The notes: generated from the letters alone by a model not told the origin. Counted from the stretch's first letter, positions 46,464 to 54,994 are shown. The stretch: 64,000 nt of DNA from Gammaproteobacteria bacterium (GCA_021156105.1 JAJNBD010000004.1:124001-188000), one strand, 5' to 3'. Numbers and translations are program-made.

Positions 46464-46790
46464 TTAGCGAATGACTAAATCATTCTCTACAGATTGCACA
46501 CCTGGCGTATTACTTGCAATGGTAACGGCCCGATTAATTTGCCCTTGTGATTCCACAAAACCACTTAACTGTACTCGCCCTTTGTAAGTTGTTACCGTAA
46601 TCGGTAAGCTCTTAACTTTTTCATCGGCTAATAAGCGAGCCTTAACCTTTGTGGTAATCGCGCTGCTATCCACGTACTCACCTGTGCTTTCTTGCTTTGG
46701 CGTACTTGCCACACAACCTACTAATAAAATAGCCAATGATAAAAATAAGCATTCCAGCGGTAATTTAAGACGAAAAAATTTACTTAGCAT
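46464..46790 (-). CDS. BON-domain lipoprotein
   Basis: 108 residues. A lipoprotein signal with lipobox LVGC (cysteine near 26) precedes one BON domain: SSAITTKVKARLLADEKVKSLPITVTTYKGRVQLSGFV, then NTPGVQSVENDLVI, as in OsmY/YraP-like periplasmic stress proteins that bind membranes or peptidoglycan. AAGGAG precedes the ATG. It follows the second BON-like gene on the same strand with 30 nt between, so they are probably one operon. Confidence 0.88.
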   Translation of the reverse strand: MLSKFFRLKLPLECLFLSLAILLVGCVASTPKQESTGEYVDSSAITTKVKARLLADEKVKSLPITVTTYKGRVQLSGFVESQGQINRAVTIASNTPGVQSVENDLVIR

Positions 46791-46820
46791 TTTTAGTGCT
46801 CCTTGTCAGAATGAAGTTTC

Positions 46821-47255
46821 TTATTGATTGCAATTTGGATCTATTTTAAGATCTTTGGCATCAACTTTTGTTTTAGCGGTAGTTTTACCATCCTTTTTAG
46901 TGTCATCGCCAGCTGCCATTTTTTTGGCGACATCAAGATCGTGTTGGTTAGCAACGCAACCAGAAAGATGGGTTACCCCTTTCTTAGTGATGACTTTAAT
47001 ATTTGTTTTGCCAAAGAAGCAGTTGGTATCGCTAGGATCTTGATCAGTGCATGTTGCAGCATAAAGATGTTTGGCTTTTGTTGCTACCGTTTTGCCGGCA
47101 TCTTTAGTGGCGTTCACCGCTTTCTGAGTATAAGACTGATCATTGTCGGCACTGCTGCTTGTTGTGTTGGAAGCGTCATCAGCAGCAAAAGCTGTACCCA
47201 TTAAAAGCGCTGTAAGGCTAATTGTTCCAGCTGCAAAAAAATTAACGTATTTCAT
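46821..47255 (-). CDS. exported BON-like protein
   Basis: 144 residues. A signal peptide (about 1-24, ending AFAA) precedes a Ser/Thr/Asp-rich stretch and a BON-like core (TNIKVITKKGVTHLSGCVANQHDLDVAKKMA). Cysteines in AATCTDQDP, TNCFFG, SGCVA and NCNQ suggest disulfides. The C-terminal part is Lys/Asp-rich. BON proteins of this size are periplasmic stress proteins; this one is atypical in its cysteines and only one partial BON is seen. AGGAGA precedes the ATG. Confidence 0.72.
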   Translation of the reverse strand: MKYVNFFAAGTISLTALLMGTAFAADDASNTTSSSADNDQSYTQKAVNATKDAGKTVATKAKHLYAATCTDQDPSDTNCFFGKTNIKVITKKGVTHLSGCVANQHDLDVAKKMAAGDDTKKDGKTTAKTKVDAKDLKIDPNCNQ

Positions 47256-47440
47256 AAAATCTCCTATTGAAGTTAATAGTCAAAGCAACAAACTAAAAGC
47301 AATAAGCATGCCAGGGATAATTCTTCATAATTCCTTAAGGTAAAGGCTAGTAAAATATAAAAAATAGCAATTGGTTAAGCTTTAATAATTAGCCGCTTGC
47401 TTTTCGTTTATTCAATAATCTATTAGGAAATGAAATTGTT

Positions 47441-47878
47441 ATGAAGAAAATAATAATGCTAGGGCTTTCTGCTGGAATGCTTCTCTTAGCCGGTTGCGCA
47501 ACGATGATCTCAGGTAGTTCTCAGCAGGTAAATGTACAAGCCATTGATGCTGATACTCACAACCAGATTTCAGGTGCAAAATGTGTGATTACTGACTCCA
47601 AGGGTGTATCTTATCCTGTTGATGGAAATCCTGGTGTTGTGACATTGCCGCGTGTTTATGGTGATATTACTGTTGATTGCCATGCATCAAACTACTGGCA
47701 AAAATCAGTTGGTGGTGGTGAAAGCTTTAACGCTTGGACATTATTGGATGTACTCTTCTGGCCATCAGCGATTGTCGATGTTTCTACAGGGGCCGCGAAA
47801 AATTATCCTTCGCATATCACTGTGTTGATGTCGTCAAAGCCTGTCGCAAAAGGCAGTAATAAAATTTCCGCACACTAA
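47441..47878 (+). CDS. lipoprotein of unknown function
   Basis: 145 residues. A lipoprotein signal with lipobox LLAGC (cysteine about 19) is followed by CATMISGSSQQVNVQAID, a PEGA-like beta domain containing AKCVITDSKG and ITVDCHAS, and the hydrophobic LLDVLFWPSAIVDVSTGA. The combination of G-C-x-T-x-I-x-G at the mature start and the late FWPS-IVD segment recurs in small proteobacterial lipoproteins; the role is unknown. TAGGAAATG precedes the start, and a strong terminator follows at 47890. Confidence 0.78.
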   Translation: MKKIIMLGLSAGMLLLAGCATMISGSSQQVNVQAIDADTHNQISGAKCVITDSKGVSYPVDGNPGVVTLPRVYGDITVDCHASNYWQKSVGGGESFNAWTLLDVLFWPSAIVDVSTGAAKNYPSHITVLMSSKPVAKGSNKISAH

Positions 47879-47889
47879 AAATTGCTAGA

Positions 47890-47924
47890 TAAAGGCTTTA
47901 TGATTAATATTCATAAAGCCTTTA
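47890..47924 (+). terminator. rho-independent terminator
   Basis: Perfect 14-bp stem TAAAGGCTTTATGA (47890-47903) / TCATAAAGCCTTTA (47911-47924), 7-nt loop, followed by TATTTTTA. It ends the lipoprotein transcript 12 nt after the stop codon. Confidence 0.88.
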
Positions 47925-48217
47925 TATTTTTAGCAAATAAGTGAGGTAAAACATCTTATCTGCTGAGTCCAGCATATGAAATGACTCAAATTCTGCGGGT
48001 TTTTTTACCGCCTTTAGAAGCTGAACTGCTTTGCTGCCGCTAGCGCTTTGTAATTACCATTTTTTATTTTCATACCTCACAGCGTATTTATATTTTCTGA
48101 TATAAGAGGCTCATCTTAAACAAGCTACCCTTCAATAAAATTAATGTATTGGTATAAAGTTTGCTTATTTCAAAAGGATTATAAATTGTAAAAGCGTACT
48201 TTGAAGAGAGGCTGTTT
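47925..48217. other. gap without recognised gene
   Basis: Between the lipoprotein terminator and the exported protein gene at 48218 I see no open frame of note and no RNA gene. A short TTTTTTTACCGC segment and a C/G-rich patch (CTGCCGCTAGCG) occur near 48010-48050. A promoter for the downstream gene is expected here but I could not place one with confidence. Confidence 0.4.
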
Positions 48218-48697
48218 ATGCGCAATATCTACATGATGCTAGTATTTCTTATAGGTTATTTTTTTACTGAGCAAATGGCTAATGCACAAGAAAAGCCACC
48301 TCAGTTTGCAGGATTTGGTTATAATTTAACCGCAAAAATTCCTAGCCAGGGTATGGTATTTATCCCACTGCAAGGCAATAAAACTTATCGTATGGGTTGT
48401 CATATGATCGATGGATCGGGCAATCCTAAGATAGCATTTAAAATTTGCTATGAAGGCGTTAGCGATAAAAATAGGATATGCTCAGAGAATACAAAAAATA
48501 TTTATTTAACCACAAATACTAATTCCCATGATATGGATTTTTCTGTACGTTTTCTTAAACCAATAAAACTTGATGCTTCCTGGAAAGAAAAAATGAAAAT
48601 CAATGCTGATTATGGAATTGATCTGCAAGTAGAAAGTTTAGAAAAACTAAGTCCTGAAAGTCATGTTATGGGAGATTGTAGCATTAGCGAAGAGTAA
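48218..48697 (+). CDS. exported protein of unknown function
   Basis: 159 residues. An N-terminal signal peptide (about 1-23, ending ANAQ) precedes a beta-rich domain with cysteines in MGCHM, KICYE, RICSE and GDCSI. I recognise no family. The start follows GAGAGGCTG. A hairpin lies 63 nt after the stop (48760-48781), where a convergent ferredoxin gene ends. Four cysteines in an exported protein suggest disulfide formation, as in several other small proteins of this window. Confidence 0.68.
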   Translation: MRNIYMMLVFLIGYFFTEQMANAQEKPPQFAGFGYNLTAKIPSQGMVFIPLQGNKTYRMGCHMIDGSGNPKIAFKICYEGVSDKNRICSENTKNIYLTTNTNSHDMDFSVRFLKPIKLDASWKEKMKINADYGIDLQVESLEKLSPESHVMGDCSISEE

Positions 48698-48759
48698 TTC
48701 TGGAAGATTGTAGTAAGGATTCTGTTGTCGTACTAGGAAAAAATCTGGTGAGAGCATAG

Positions 48760-48781
48760 ACCCAGCTTCAATAAGCTGGGT
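48760..48781. terminator. hairpin between convergent genes
   Basis: ACCCAGCTT (48760-48768) pairs perfectly with AAGCTGGGT (48773-48781) around CAAT. It lies between the exported protein gene (plus) and the ferredoxin gene (minus) and can terminate both. Confidence 0.75.
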
Positions 48782-48809
48782 TAGCTTGTGAACTAAAAGT
48801 AAACTTTAC

Positions 48810-49133
48810 TTATTCTTCTAAATATTGTTTTTTATCTTTCACGCCTTCCCATTCTTTTGCATCTGCAGGTGCAGTTTTTCGCGCATTAATATTTGGCCAT
48901 TTTGCCGCTAAGCGAGCATTAATTTCTTTAAATTCTGCTTGATCGGAGGTGAGATCATCTTCTGCAACAATAGCTTTGACAGGGCATTCTGGTTCGCATA
49001 AACCACAGTCGATGCACTCATCAGGATTAATGACTAAAAAATTAGGGCCTTCGTAAAAACAATCGACAGGGCAAACTTCTACGCAGTCTGTGTATTTACA
49101 TTTAATGCAAGATTCGGTCACGACGAAGGTCAT
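48810..49133 (-). CDS. fdxA: 7Fe ferredoxin (3Fe-4S/4Fe-4S)
   Basis: 107 residues, normal length for the FdxA type. The iron-sulfur motifs are [17 protein letters not shown] (the first cluster region, with the spacing of a seven-iron ferredoxin) and [12 protein letters not shown]. The C-terminal extension with KWPNINARK is usual in this type. It is a low-potential electron carrier; partner unknown. GAGGAGA precedes the start. Palindromic repeats lie between it and frr. Confidence 0.93.
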   Translation of the reverse strand: MTFVVTESCIKCKYTDCVEVCPVDCFYEGPNFLVINPDECIDCGLCEPECPVKAIVAEDDLTSDQAEFKEINARLAAKWPNINARKTAPADAKEWEGVKDKKQYLEE

Positions 49134-49151
49134 AAATATCTCCTCGAATTA

Positions 49152-49181
49152 CGTCATTCCAGCTAAAGCGGGAATCTATGG
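49152..49181. repeat. short palindromic repeat of the CATTCCnGC..GCGGGAAT type
   Basis: ACGTCATTCCAGC...GCGGGAATCTATGG has the form of a widespread proteobacterial intergenic repeat (CGTCATTCC-CGC loop GCGGGAATC); here one arm has changed bases. It lies between fdxA and frr. Other copies were not found in this window. Confidence 0.5.
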
Positions 49182-49200
49182 TTAAGCAAGCTTGCTTTCT

Positions 49201-49233
49201 TCCCTGCAGAATGAGTTTTTGCTTCTGCAGGGA
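49201..49233 (-). terminator. hairpin after frr
   Basis: Perfect 11-bp stem TCCCTGCAGAA (49201-49211) / TTCTGCAGGGA (49223-49233) with an 11-nt loop. On the minus strand it follows the frr stop by 16 nt and would end the rpsB-tsf-pyrH-frr transcript, or separate it from fdxA. Confidence 0.6.
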
Positions 49234-49249
49234 TGAGGTTGTAAATTAT

Positions 49250-49810
49250 TTATACTTCCATTAATTCGGTTTCTTTTGCCGCTAATAACTTATCAACTTC
49301 AGCAATGTATTTATCGGTTAATTTCTGCACATCATCTTGTGCACGCTTTTCATCATCTTCGCTGATATCTTTTGCTTTAACAAGTTCTTTGAGTTGTGTA
49401 TTAGCATCACGACGAATATTACGAATAGCGACGCGAGCGTCTTCTGCTTCGCCTTTAACAATTTTAATGAATTCTTTACGGCGCTCTTCATTTAAGGGTG
49501 GTAAAGGAACACGGATTGCATCGCCTGTGGTGACAGGGTTTAGGCCAAGACCAGAAGCATAAATCGCTTTTTCGATGCTAGGAATTAAGTTTTTTTCCCA
49601 AGGCGTAATCAATAAAGTTCTAGCATCAGCCGTTGTTACGTTAGAAACTTGGTTTAAAGGCGTATCGTTACCATAATAAGAAACGACGACTTGATCCAAT
49701 AAACTCGGATGTGCGCGGCCAGTGCGCAATTTTATTAAATTATTTTGCAAAGATTCGATGCTTTTACGCATACGCTGTTCAGCGTTTTGTTTGGTTTCTG
49801 CGATAGTCAT
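49250..49810 (-). CDS. frr: ribosome recycling factor
   Basis: 186 residues, as in E. coli (185). RRF splits post-termination ribosomes with EF-G. Conserved features include [27 protein letters not shown], then the [25 protein letters not shown] loop and [35 protein letters not shown] precedes the start. It closes the usual rpsB-tsf-pyrH-frr order; the following uppS of many relatives is not here, being replaced by a ferredoxin gene. Confidence 0.96.
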   Translation of the reverse strand: MTIAETKQNAEQRMRKSIESLQNNLIKLRTGRAHPSLLDQVVVSYYGNDTPLNQVSNVTTADARTLLITPWEKNLIPSIEKAIYASGLGLNPVTTGDAIRVPLPPLNEERRKEFIKIVKGEAEDARVAIRNIRRDANTQLKELVKAKDISEDDEKRAQDDVQKLTDKYIAEVDKLLAAKETELMEV

Positions 49811-49898
49811 AGAAAAATTTCCTGTTTTTACGCTTAAGTCGCCTGAATGGCCCCTCGCTTTTGTCTTTCTACTAAGAGAAGACGTTTTTCAAATTAGC

Positions 49899-50621
49899 TT
49901 ATTCCCCTTCAGTTACTAAAGTGCCAATTTGTTCGCCTTGTACGATGCGTTTTAAAGCACCTGGCGCAAATATATTAAATACACGAATGGGAATTTTAAA
50001 TTCACGGCACTGGCTAAATGCGGTGATATCCATTACCCCTAATTGTTTTTGCAGAGCAAAGTCGTAAGTAATATGGTGATAAAGAATGGCGTGCGGATTG
50101 ATATCGGGATCGCTATTGTAAATGCCATCAACATTTGTGCCTTTTAATAAAATATCGCTATGCGTTTCGATGGCGCGTAAGCTTGCGGCTGAATCGGTTG
50201 TGACCAGTGGGTTGCCGGTGCCACCAGCAAATAATACGACATAACCATTTTCAAGATAGCGAATGGCCTTTTGCTGTTCAAATCCTTCAACAATGCCAGC
50301 AATGCCACGAGAAGCTAACACGATTGCTTTAACATGTTCACGTTCTAAAAAATCTCGGAAAGCGAGCGCATTAATAACCGTACCTAAAATTCCAATATGG
50401 TCAGAAGTGATACTACTTAGGCCAATGGTTTGTGTCGTACGTCCACGAAATAAATTGCCACCACCTAATACAATCCCTACTTGAACGCCTAAGGCAATAA
50501 TCTCTTTAATTTCATTAGCGTAATGATGTAAAGCTTCACGGCTAAAGCCAAAGTCTTGTGAGCCAAGAAGCGCTTCACCGCTTAACTTGAGAAGAATACG
50601 TCGATAGGAGGCGTCTGACAT
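49899..50621 (-). CDS. pyrH: UMP kinase
   Basis: 240 residues, normal length. It phosphorylates UMP to UDP with ATP. The amino-acid-kinase fold shows RILLKLSGEALLG, IVLGGGNLFRG, the acceptor region VLASRGIAGIVEGF, GGTGNPLVTTDSAASLRA and KGTNVDGIYNSDP. The upstream ribosome binding site is weak. It lies between tsf and frr; two hairpins occupy the tsf-pyrH gap and could modulate read-through. Confidence 0.96.
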   Translation of the reverse strand: MSDASYRRILLKLSGEALLGSQDFGFSREALHHYANEIKEIIALGVQVGIVLGGGNLFRGRTTQTIGLSSITSDHIGILGTVINALAFRDFLEREHVKAIVLASRGIAGIVEGFEQQKAIRYLENGYVVLFAGGTGNPLVTTDSAASLRAIETHSDILLKGTNVDGIYNSDPDINPHAILYHHITYDFALQKQLGVMDITAFSQCREFKIPIRVFNIFAPGALKRIVQGEQIGTLVTEGE

Positions 50622-50650
50622 GTGTCTAATTTGAATGATTAATAATTGAG

Positions 50651-50704
50651 TAAGAGGATTATAAACCTCTTACCCCGGCCCTCCCTGGCTTCGCCAGGAA
50701 GGGA
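50651..50704 (-). repeat. two hairpins in the tsf-pyrH gap
   Basis: TAAGAGG (50651-50657) pairs perfectly with CCTCTTA (50666-50672). Next to it, CCTGGC (50684-50689) pairs with GCCAGG (50693-50698) around TTC, extended by three pairs beyond one mismatch. They occupy most of the 102-nt gap and may be repeat elements, an attenuator, or both. Confidence 0.5.
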
Positions 50705-50723
50705 ATCCCTAGGTTAAGGCTAA

Positions 50724-51605
50724 TTATGCACCACGTGCTTGAGCCATAACTTCTTCAACAAAGTTATCCGCTTTTTTCTCAATACCTTCGCCAACACCAT
50801 AGCGTACAAACTGTACGGTTTGTGCTTGGTTTTTGTGTAACAGCTGGCCAACGGTTTGTTCTGGATCTTTCACAAACGCTTGACCCATTAAGCTAACTTC
50901 ATCCAAGAATTTCTTAATACGGCCACCAATCATTTTTTCAATGATATCTGCTGGTTTGCCACTGCTTGCTGCTTGTGCGGCAAAAATATCTTTTTCTTTT
51001 TGCACTAAATCTGCAGGGACATGATCTGGATGAATGACAAGAGGATTGCTTGCCGCAATGTGCATAGCGATATCTTTTGCAAGATCTTCGTTAGCTACGT
51101 TGATCGCAGCAAGAACACCAATACGGCTGCCATGAACATAAGTACCAACCACGCCATCGCTCTCAACTAAAGTCACACGGCGAATTTGAATGTTTTCACC
51201 AAGTTTAGCGATAAGGTTTTTACGTGCTTCATCAACAGTTTCACCGTTAGCAAGTTTCGTGTTAGCTAAAGTATCTAAATCGCTGACGTTATTAGCCAAA
51301 GCAGCTTGTGCCACAGCATCTGCAAATTGTTTGAAATCATCGCTACGTGCAACGAAATCGGTTTCGCAGTTGATGTCAGCCATCACAGCTTTTTTACTGT
51401 CTGCGCTTTTGGCAATGGCAATGATACCTTCAGCAGCAACGCGGTCTGCTTTTTTATCTGCTTTTGCTTGGCCAGCTTTACGCATTGCTTCAATCGCCGC
51501 TTCAATATCGCCACCTGCTGCGACTAACGCTCTTTTGCAATCCATCATTGCCGCGTTAGTACGTTCACGCAATGTTTTTACTAATTCTGCAGTAATTTCT
51601 GCCAT
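50724..51605 (-). CDS. tsf: elongation factor Ts
   Basis: 293 residues, matching bacterial EF-Ts (about 283-300). It exchanges GDP for GTP on EF-Tu. The N-terminal UBA-like domain [38 protein letters not shown], in part, and the EF-Tu-contact [13 protein letters not shown] are intact; the core and the C-terminal coiled coil region follow. GAGGAAA precedes the start. Its gap to rpsB carries two palindromes. Confidence 0.96.
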   Translation of the reverse strand: MAEITAELVKTLRERTNAAMMDCKRALVAAGGDIEAAIEAMRKAGQAKADKKADRVAAEGIIAIAKSADSKKAVMADINCETDFVARSDDFKQFADAVAQAALANNVSDLDTLANTKLANGETVDEARKNLIAKLGENIQIRRVTLVESDGVVGTYVHGSRIGVLAAINVANEDLAKDIAMHIAASNPLVIHPDHVPADLVQKEKDIFAAQAASSGKPADIIEKMIGGRIKKFLDEVSLMGQAFVKDPEQTVGQLLHKNQAQTVQFVRYGVGEGIEKKADNFVEEVMAQARGA

Positions 51606-51665
51606 AAATTTTCCTCAATAATTGTTTGGGGTAAACCCTTTAGAATAGATTTTATATTTTCGTAG

Positions 51666-51685
51666 GGACAACCCGCGAGTTGTCC
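51666..51685. repeat. palindrome in the rpsB-tsf gap
   Basis: GGACAAC (51666-51672) pairs perfectly with GTTGTCC (51679-51685) around CCGCGA. It is preceded by CGTAG, a sequence that also flanks the second palindrome at 51744-51770 in inverted form (CTACG). Confidence 0.6.
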
Positions 51686-51743
51686 TTAGAATCAGATAAA
51701 TAAAGCAAGTTATCGTTGGTAAAAACTTATGATAACTTGTTTG

Positions 51744-51770
51744 GTAGGCCAGGTCGCGACCTGGCCCTAC
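51744..51770. repeat. perfect 20-nt palindrome in the rpsB-tsf gap
   Basis: The core 51747-51766 is a fully self-complementary 20-mer (GGCCAGGTCG followed by its complement), flanked by GTA and CTAC, which extend the pairing. It stands 14 nt after the rpsB stop on the minus strand. It looks like a dispersed intergenic repeat and could form a strong hairpin in the transcript. Confidence 0.7.
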
Positions 51771-51779
51771 GAAATGAGA

Positions 51780-52541
51780 TTAACCTTCAGAAACTTCAAT
51801 TTCTGTTTCTTCGATTACGTCTTCAACGTCTTTATCTTTGTAGTTGCCTACAACGCCAGCGCTTTCACGAGCAGCAATAATCGCATCAGCCATTGCGCTT
51901 GCATAAAGTTCAATTGCGCGTGCAGAGTCATCGTTACCAGGAATCACGTAGTCGATACCATCGGGTGAGTGGTTCGTGTCCACAATACCGATCACAGGAA
52001 TACCTAATTTTTTTGCTTCAGCAATAGCATTTTTCTCATGACCTACGTCAATGATGAAAAGTGCATCAGGCAAGCTACCCATGTGCTTGATACCGCCAAT
52101 GCTCGCTTCTAATTTTTCAATTTCGCGACGAACATTTAACGCTTCTTTTTTGGTGAGTTTATTGATAATACCGTTAACTTCCATTGCTTCAAGTTCTTTT
52201 AAGCGCTTAATGGATTGGCGAACGGTTTTGTAGTTGGTCATCATACCGCCCAACCAACGTTGGTTAACGTATGGCATGCCGCAGCGTTCTGCTTGTTCTT
52301 TCATGATCGCTTGTGCAGCACGTTTTGTACCAACGAATAAAACTTTGCCACGGTGAGCAGCAATGCCACCGGCAAAATTTAACGCTTCTTTAAAGCGTGG
52401 GAGAGAAGTTTCTAAGTTAATGATGTGAATATTGTTGCGAGCACCAAAGATAAATGGAGCCATTTTAGGGTTCCAATAACGGGTTTGGTGGCCAAAGTGT
52501 ACGCCTGCTTCAAGCATTTGGCGCATGGAAACGTCAGTCAT
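51780..52541 (-). CDS. rpsB: 30S ribosomal protein S2
   Basis: 253 residues, normal length. [58 protein letters not shown] and [25 protein letters not shown] are conserved S2 segments. S2 joins late in 30S assembly and anchors S1. AAAAGG precedes the start. The gene opens the rpsB-tsf-pyrH-frr cluster; the 174-nt gap to tsf holds two palindromes. Confidence 0.97.
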   Translation of the reverse strand: MTDVSMRQMLEAGVHFGHQTRYWNPKMAPFIFGARNNIHIINLETSLPRFKEALNFAGGIAAHRGKVLFVGTKRAAQAIMKEQAERCGMPYVNQRWLGGMMTNYKTVRQSIKRLKELEAMEVNGIINKLTKKEALNVRREIEKLEASIGGIKHMGSLPDALFIIDVGHEKNAIAEAKKLGIPVIGIVDTNHSPDGIDYVIPGNDDSARAIELYASAMADAIIAARESAGVVGNYKDKDVEDVIEETEIEVSEG

Positions 52542-52966
52542 AATGATACCTTTTTAGTTTGGGTTAAATACCTCCACCTACCCTAAGTATTCGCTCTTTA
52601 AATTAAAGAGCACCCGAATAATTAGTGTTGATAGGTGTGTGAATTACTACCTTGAATCTCAAGGGAGCCGCACATTATCTCATAAAATTCAAGGCTTGAG
52701 CAAGAGAAGTATCTGGCACACATAGGGCTTAGGTGTGAAAGTTAGGTTGTGTGAAGATGGCGATGGGCGCAATCACGGCGTGTTGATGACTTGTTCTCAA
52801 GCTAATTGACGCTTTAGGGTTTCATCAAAGGCGAATCTTATCGTTAACTATTATAGATCAACGTTTAAGAAAACAAGTTTTTGGCCTGACTGATAGAACT
52901 TTTTAAAACTCAGCTCACAATACGCTATAGTCAATATAAGTTAATAAGTCAGGCCTAATCCCTCTT
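52542..52966 (-). other. leader region upstream of rpsB, no gene seen
   Basis: 425 nt without a convincing gene. A 19-nt near-perfect palindrome GCTCTTTAAATTAAAGAGC spans 52593-52611, about 50 nt before the rpsB start, and may be part of an S2-regulated leader or an attenuator; I did not match a known S2 leader structure. An inverted pair GGCCTGACT/AGTCAGGCC (about 52880 and 52947) lies near the end of the large gene at 52967. The promoter of rpsB is expected here but was not pinned down. Confidence 0.4.
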
Positions 52967-54967
52967 TTAAGGTTTAAGAGGGATATGTGGAGGCATTGGC
53001 GAAGCTGTTGTCGCTGTTGCCGTAGCAATAGGAACACTTGTAATTTTTTCTAATTCTTTTAGCATGCTTTGAAGTCTTTCTTCCTCACTTTTCTCATCCT
53101 CCCAGCCACCTGAACCTGGCGAACCCTCCACCTCTGTTCTGGTGAGTATCCTCTTTACGGCAGCCTGTAAATTACAGGCCTGGTTCACTTGGCTACTCTT
53201 ATCTTGTATGTTTTTTATACGGTTAAGCTCTGATTCGCATTGGCCAACATCGTTTAGTCTAAAAAGTATCTTCGGACCATCTTGAGCTTGTTGCGTTTGC
53301 TTTTGTATTGGAGGTGTTTCTCTTAATGGAGAAGTTTTTCTTAATGGAGTTCGTGCTCTGATAGAAGCTAGAAGCGCTGCTTGCCCCTCTGGTTGCGGCG
53401 GTACTGCCTTTGCCGGTTGTTGCTGTGGTTGCTCTTGTTGCGGTGTTACTGCTGTTGTCGGTTGTTGTGGTTGCGGTGTAATGCTTGTGGTTGTCGTGGT
53501 AGTAGTTGTAGTTGCCGCTTGATTTCTGACGTTTCTTCTTAGTTGTGGCGTTACTGTCGTTGTCGGTTGTTGTTGCGGTGTAATGCCCGTGGTTGTCGTG
53601 GTGGTAATCGTAGTTCCCGCTTGATTTCTGCTCTGTTTTTGTTTATTTCGCTGTAGGCGCGCACAGAGCTCACTTAGAAGAGAACCAGAAAACTGGGTTT
53701 TTGGAGGCGCTGCTTTTGTAGGCTGAGCTGGTGGTGGTTGAGGTGTTCTTGAATCTGTTTGTGTAACTGTAGGCTGAGCTGGTGGTGGTTGAGATGTTCT
53801 TGAATCTGTCTGTGTAACTTTTTTTAAGGTAGTTCCTGCTCCGATAGAGGCTAAAAGTGCTGTTCGCGCTGGGGCTGTAGCTGGGGTCGCTAAGCGCTGC
53901 GTAACATTTGCTGGCACTCCTTCAACGCTGTTGGTTTGTAAGGATGGGGTTGTCTGAGTCGCGCCATCAGTAATTGTATGGGAAACTTTGAGAGGGGGAA
54001 ACTGCCTTGTTGGAGCAGTAGCGCCAGGAAATAATGGCGTTGTTGCCGCATCAACTTTTTTACTTGGGGGCGGGGTAAAAACCTTTTGTGCTTCATCACT
54101 GAAATTTCTCAAACGGACTTCTTGTAGAGCTAGCACTTGTTTAGTTAATTGCGCAAATAACTCGTCTTTTAAGGTTGGAGGAGTTTCAATGTCTTTTAAA
54201 ACAAATAGTATATTTTCTATATTTAAAGAAGGAAGAGTTAAACGAATAACTGCTTCGGTATTTTTTTTGACTTCTTCAAGGTTTTCAGAGGCTTTTGCAA
54301 GCCCAAACAAGATGGTGATAATTTTATCATCTGCAAGTTTGGTGGCAAAGTACTCTCGTATATTAGCTTTTTCCAATAAAGTTTTAAAGTTAACTAGATA
54401 GAGGTCTTTAGTAAGGTGCATTTTACTGTTTGTTTTTGATAAAAGGCTACATAAAGTCTCAACATCCATTTTTAAAGCACGTTGAATGGCTGTAGGAGTG
54501 AGTTCTATTATGCTAGGGCTAGCGAGAATTTTTTGTTCTAATAATTGTAGTTTTAATTTTTCGAAAGCTTTAATGGCTTCGTCAATACTTTCAAATGTTT
54601 TAGCAGGTACTATGCTGGAAAAACTTTTTGTTTTTTCTTGAATTATTTCCAGTTGGTTGTTAAAAAAAGCGGTGTAATTTTCTAAGTCTTCGGTTGTGGC
54701 AGCTTCTACTTCGCTCAATCTTTGCGAGAAGTGAGAAATTCCTTCCAAAAAAGGCCCGGATTTTTCATATATTGTGTTTTTTTCTGCTGCCCAATTAAGA
54801 TAAATGTCTGTTGCGCTTAGGGAAAGTGTCTTTAAAAATCGGTGAGCTGCAAAAAGAATTGATAAGGAGTTAGGAAATAAAGCAATACAATCTATGATAT
54901 CGTTAAGTTTTACCTGAGACGTTGTTAATAAGAAGTTTTCAGCATCAGCAAGGGTTTTGAAATACAT
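52967..54967 (-). CDS. large low-complexity protein, intact paralogue (candidate effector)
   Basis: 666 residues, family not recognised. Residues 1-290 are helical and closely resemble the start of the protein at 58525 (about 36 of the first 46 residues identical by eye, both with KTLADAE and IDCIALFPNSLS). From 290 on the protein is disordered in character: a QTTPSL motif (about 340), two 17-residue repeats of VTQTDSRTxQPPPAQPT (about 383-417), two Thr-runs (about 450 and 485) and Pro/Gln-rich linkers, then a short helical C-terminus with DEKSEEERLQSMLKELEK. No signal peptide or membrane span. AGGAG lies 6 nt before the ATG. The composition recalls translocated effectors; function unknown. 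Confidence 0.72.
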   Translation of the reverse strand: MYFKTLADAENFLLTTSQVKLNDIIDCIALFPNSLSILFAAHRFLKTLSLSATDIYLNWAAEKNTIYEKSGPFLEGISHFSQRLSEVEAATTEDLENYTAFFNNQLEIIQEKTKSFSSIVPAKTFESIDEAIKAFEKLKLQLLEQKILASPSIIELTPTAIQRALKMDVETLCSLLSKTNSKMHLTKDLYLVNFKTLLEKANIREYFATKLADDKIITILFGLAKASENLEEVKKNTEAVIRLTLPSLNIENILFVLKDIETPPTLKDELFAQLTKQVLALQEVRLRNFSDEAQKVFTPPPSKKVDAATTPLFPGATAPTRQFPPLKVSHTITDGATQTTPSLQTNSVEGVPANVTQRLATPATAPARTALLASIGAGTTLKKVTQTDSRTSQPPPAQPTVTQTDSRTPQPPPAQPTKAAPPKTQFSGSLLSELCARLQRNKQKQSRNQAGTTITTTTTTGITPQQQPTTTVTPQLRRNVRNQAATTTTTTTTTSITPQPQQPTTAVTPQQEQPQQQPAKAVPPQPEGQAALLASIRARTPLRKTSPLRETPPIQKQTQQAQDGPKILFRLNDVGQCESELNRIKNIQDKSSQVNQACNLQAAVKRILTRTEVEGSPGSGGWEDEKSEEERLQSMLKELEKITSVPIATATATTASPMPPHIPLKP
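53717..53818 (-). repeat. tandem 51-bp repeat, two units, inside the low-complexity gene
   Basis: Units 53717-53767 and 53768-53818 are identical except for two bases noticed by eye (GAGGTG/GAGATG and CTGTTT/CTGTCT). Each codes 17 residues with the core VTQTDSRT and PPPAQPT. Such in-frame repeats change copy number easily. Confidence 0.85.
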
Positions 54968-54973
54968 AATAAT

Positions 54974-54994
54974 CTCCTGACAATTAAAATTATA
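54974..54994 (-). promoter_or_regulatory. ribosome binding site and candidate -10 of the intact paralogue
   Basis: On the minus strand TATAAT (54989-54994) and AGGAG (54974-54978) precede the ATG at 54967. A matching -35 is not clear. About 60 further upstream bases, including ATTGCTTTATGCATGAGACAG, are shared with the region above the other paralogue. Confidence 0.45.

Noticed and set aside
52542..52966. Small gene in the rpsB leader
   Set aside because: No open frame with a start and ribosome binding site of reasonable length; only palindromes.
53440..53640. CRISPR-like array suspected from the repetitive Thr-rich DNA
   Set aside because: The repeats are in-frame codon runs of ACA/ACG type without constant-length spacers, so they are protein low complexity.
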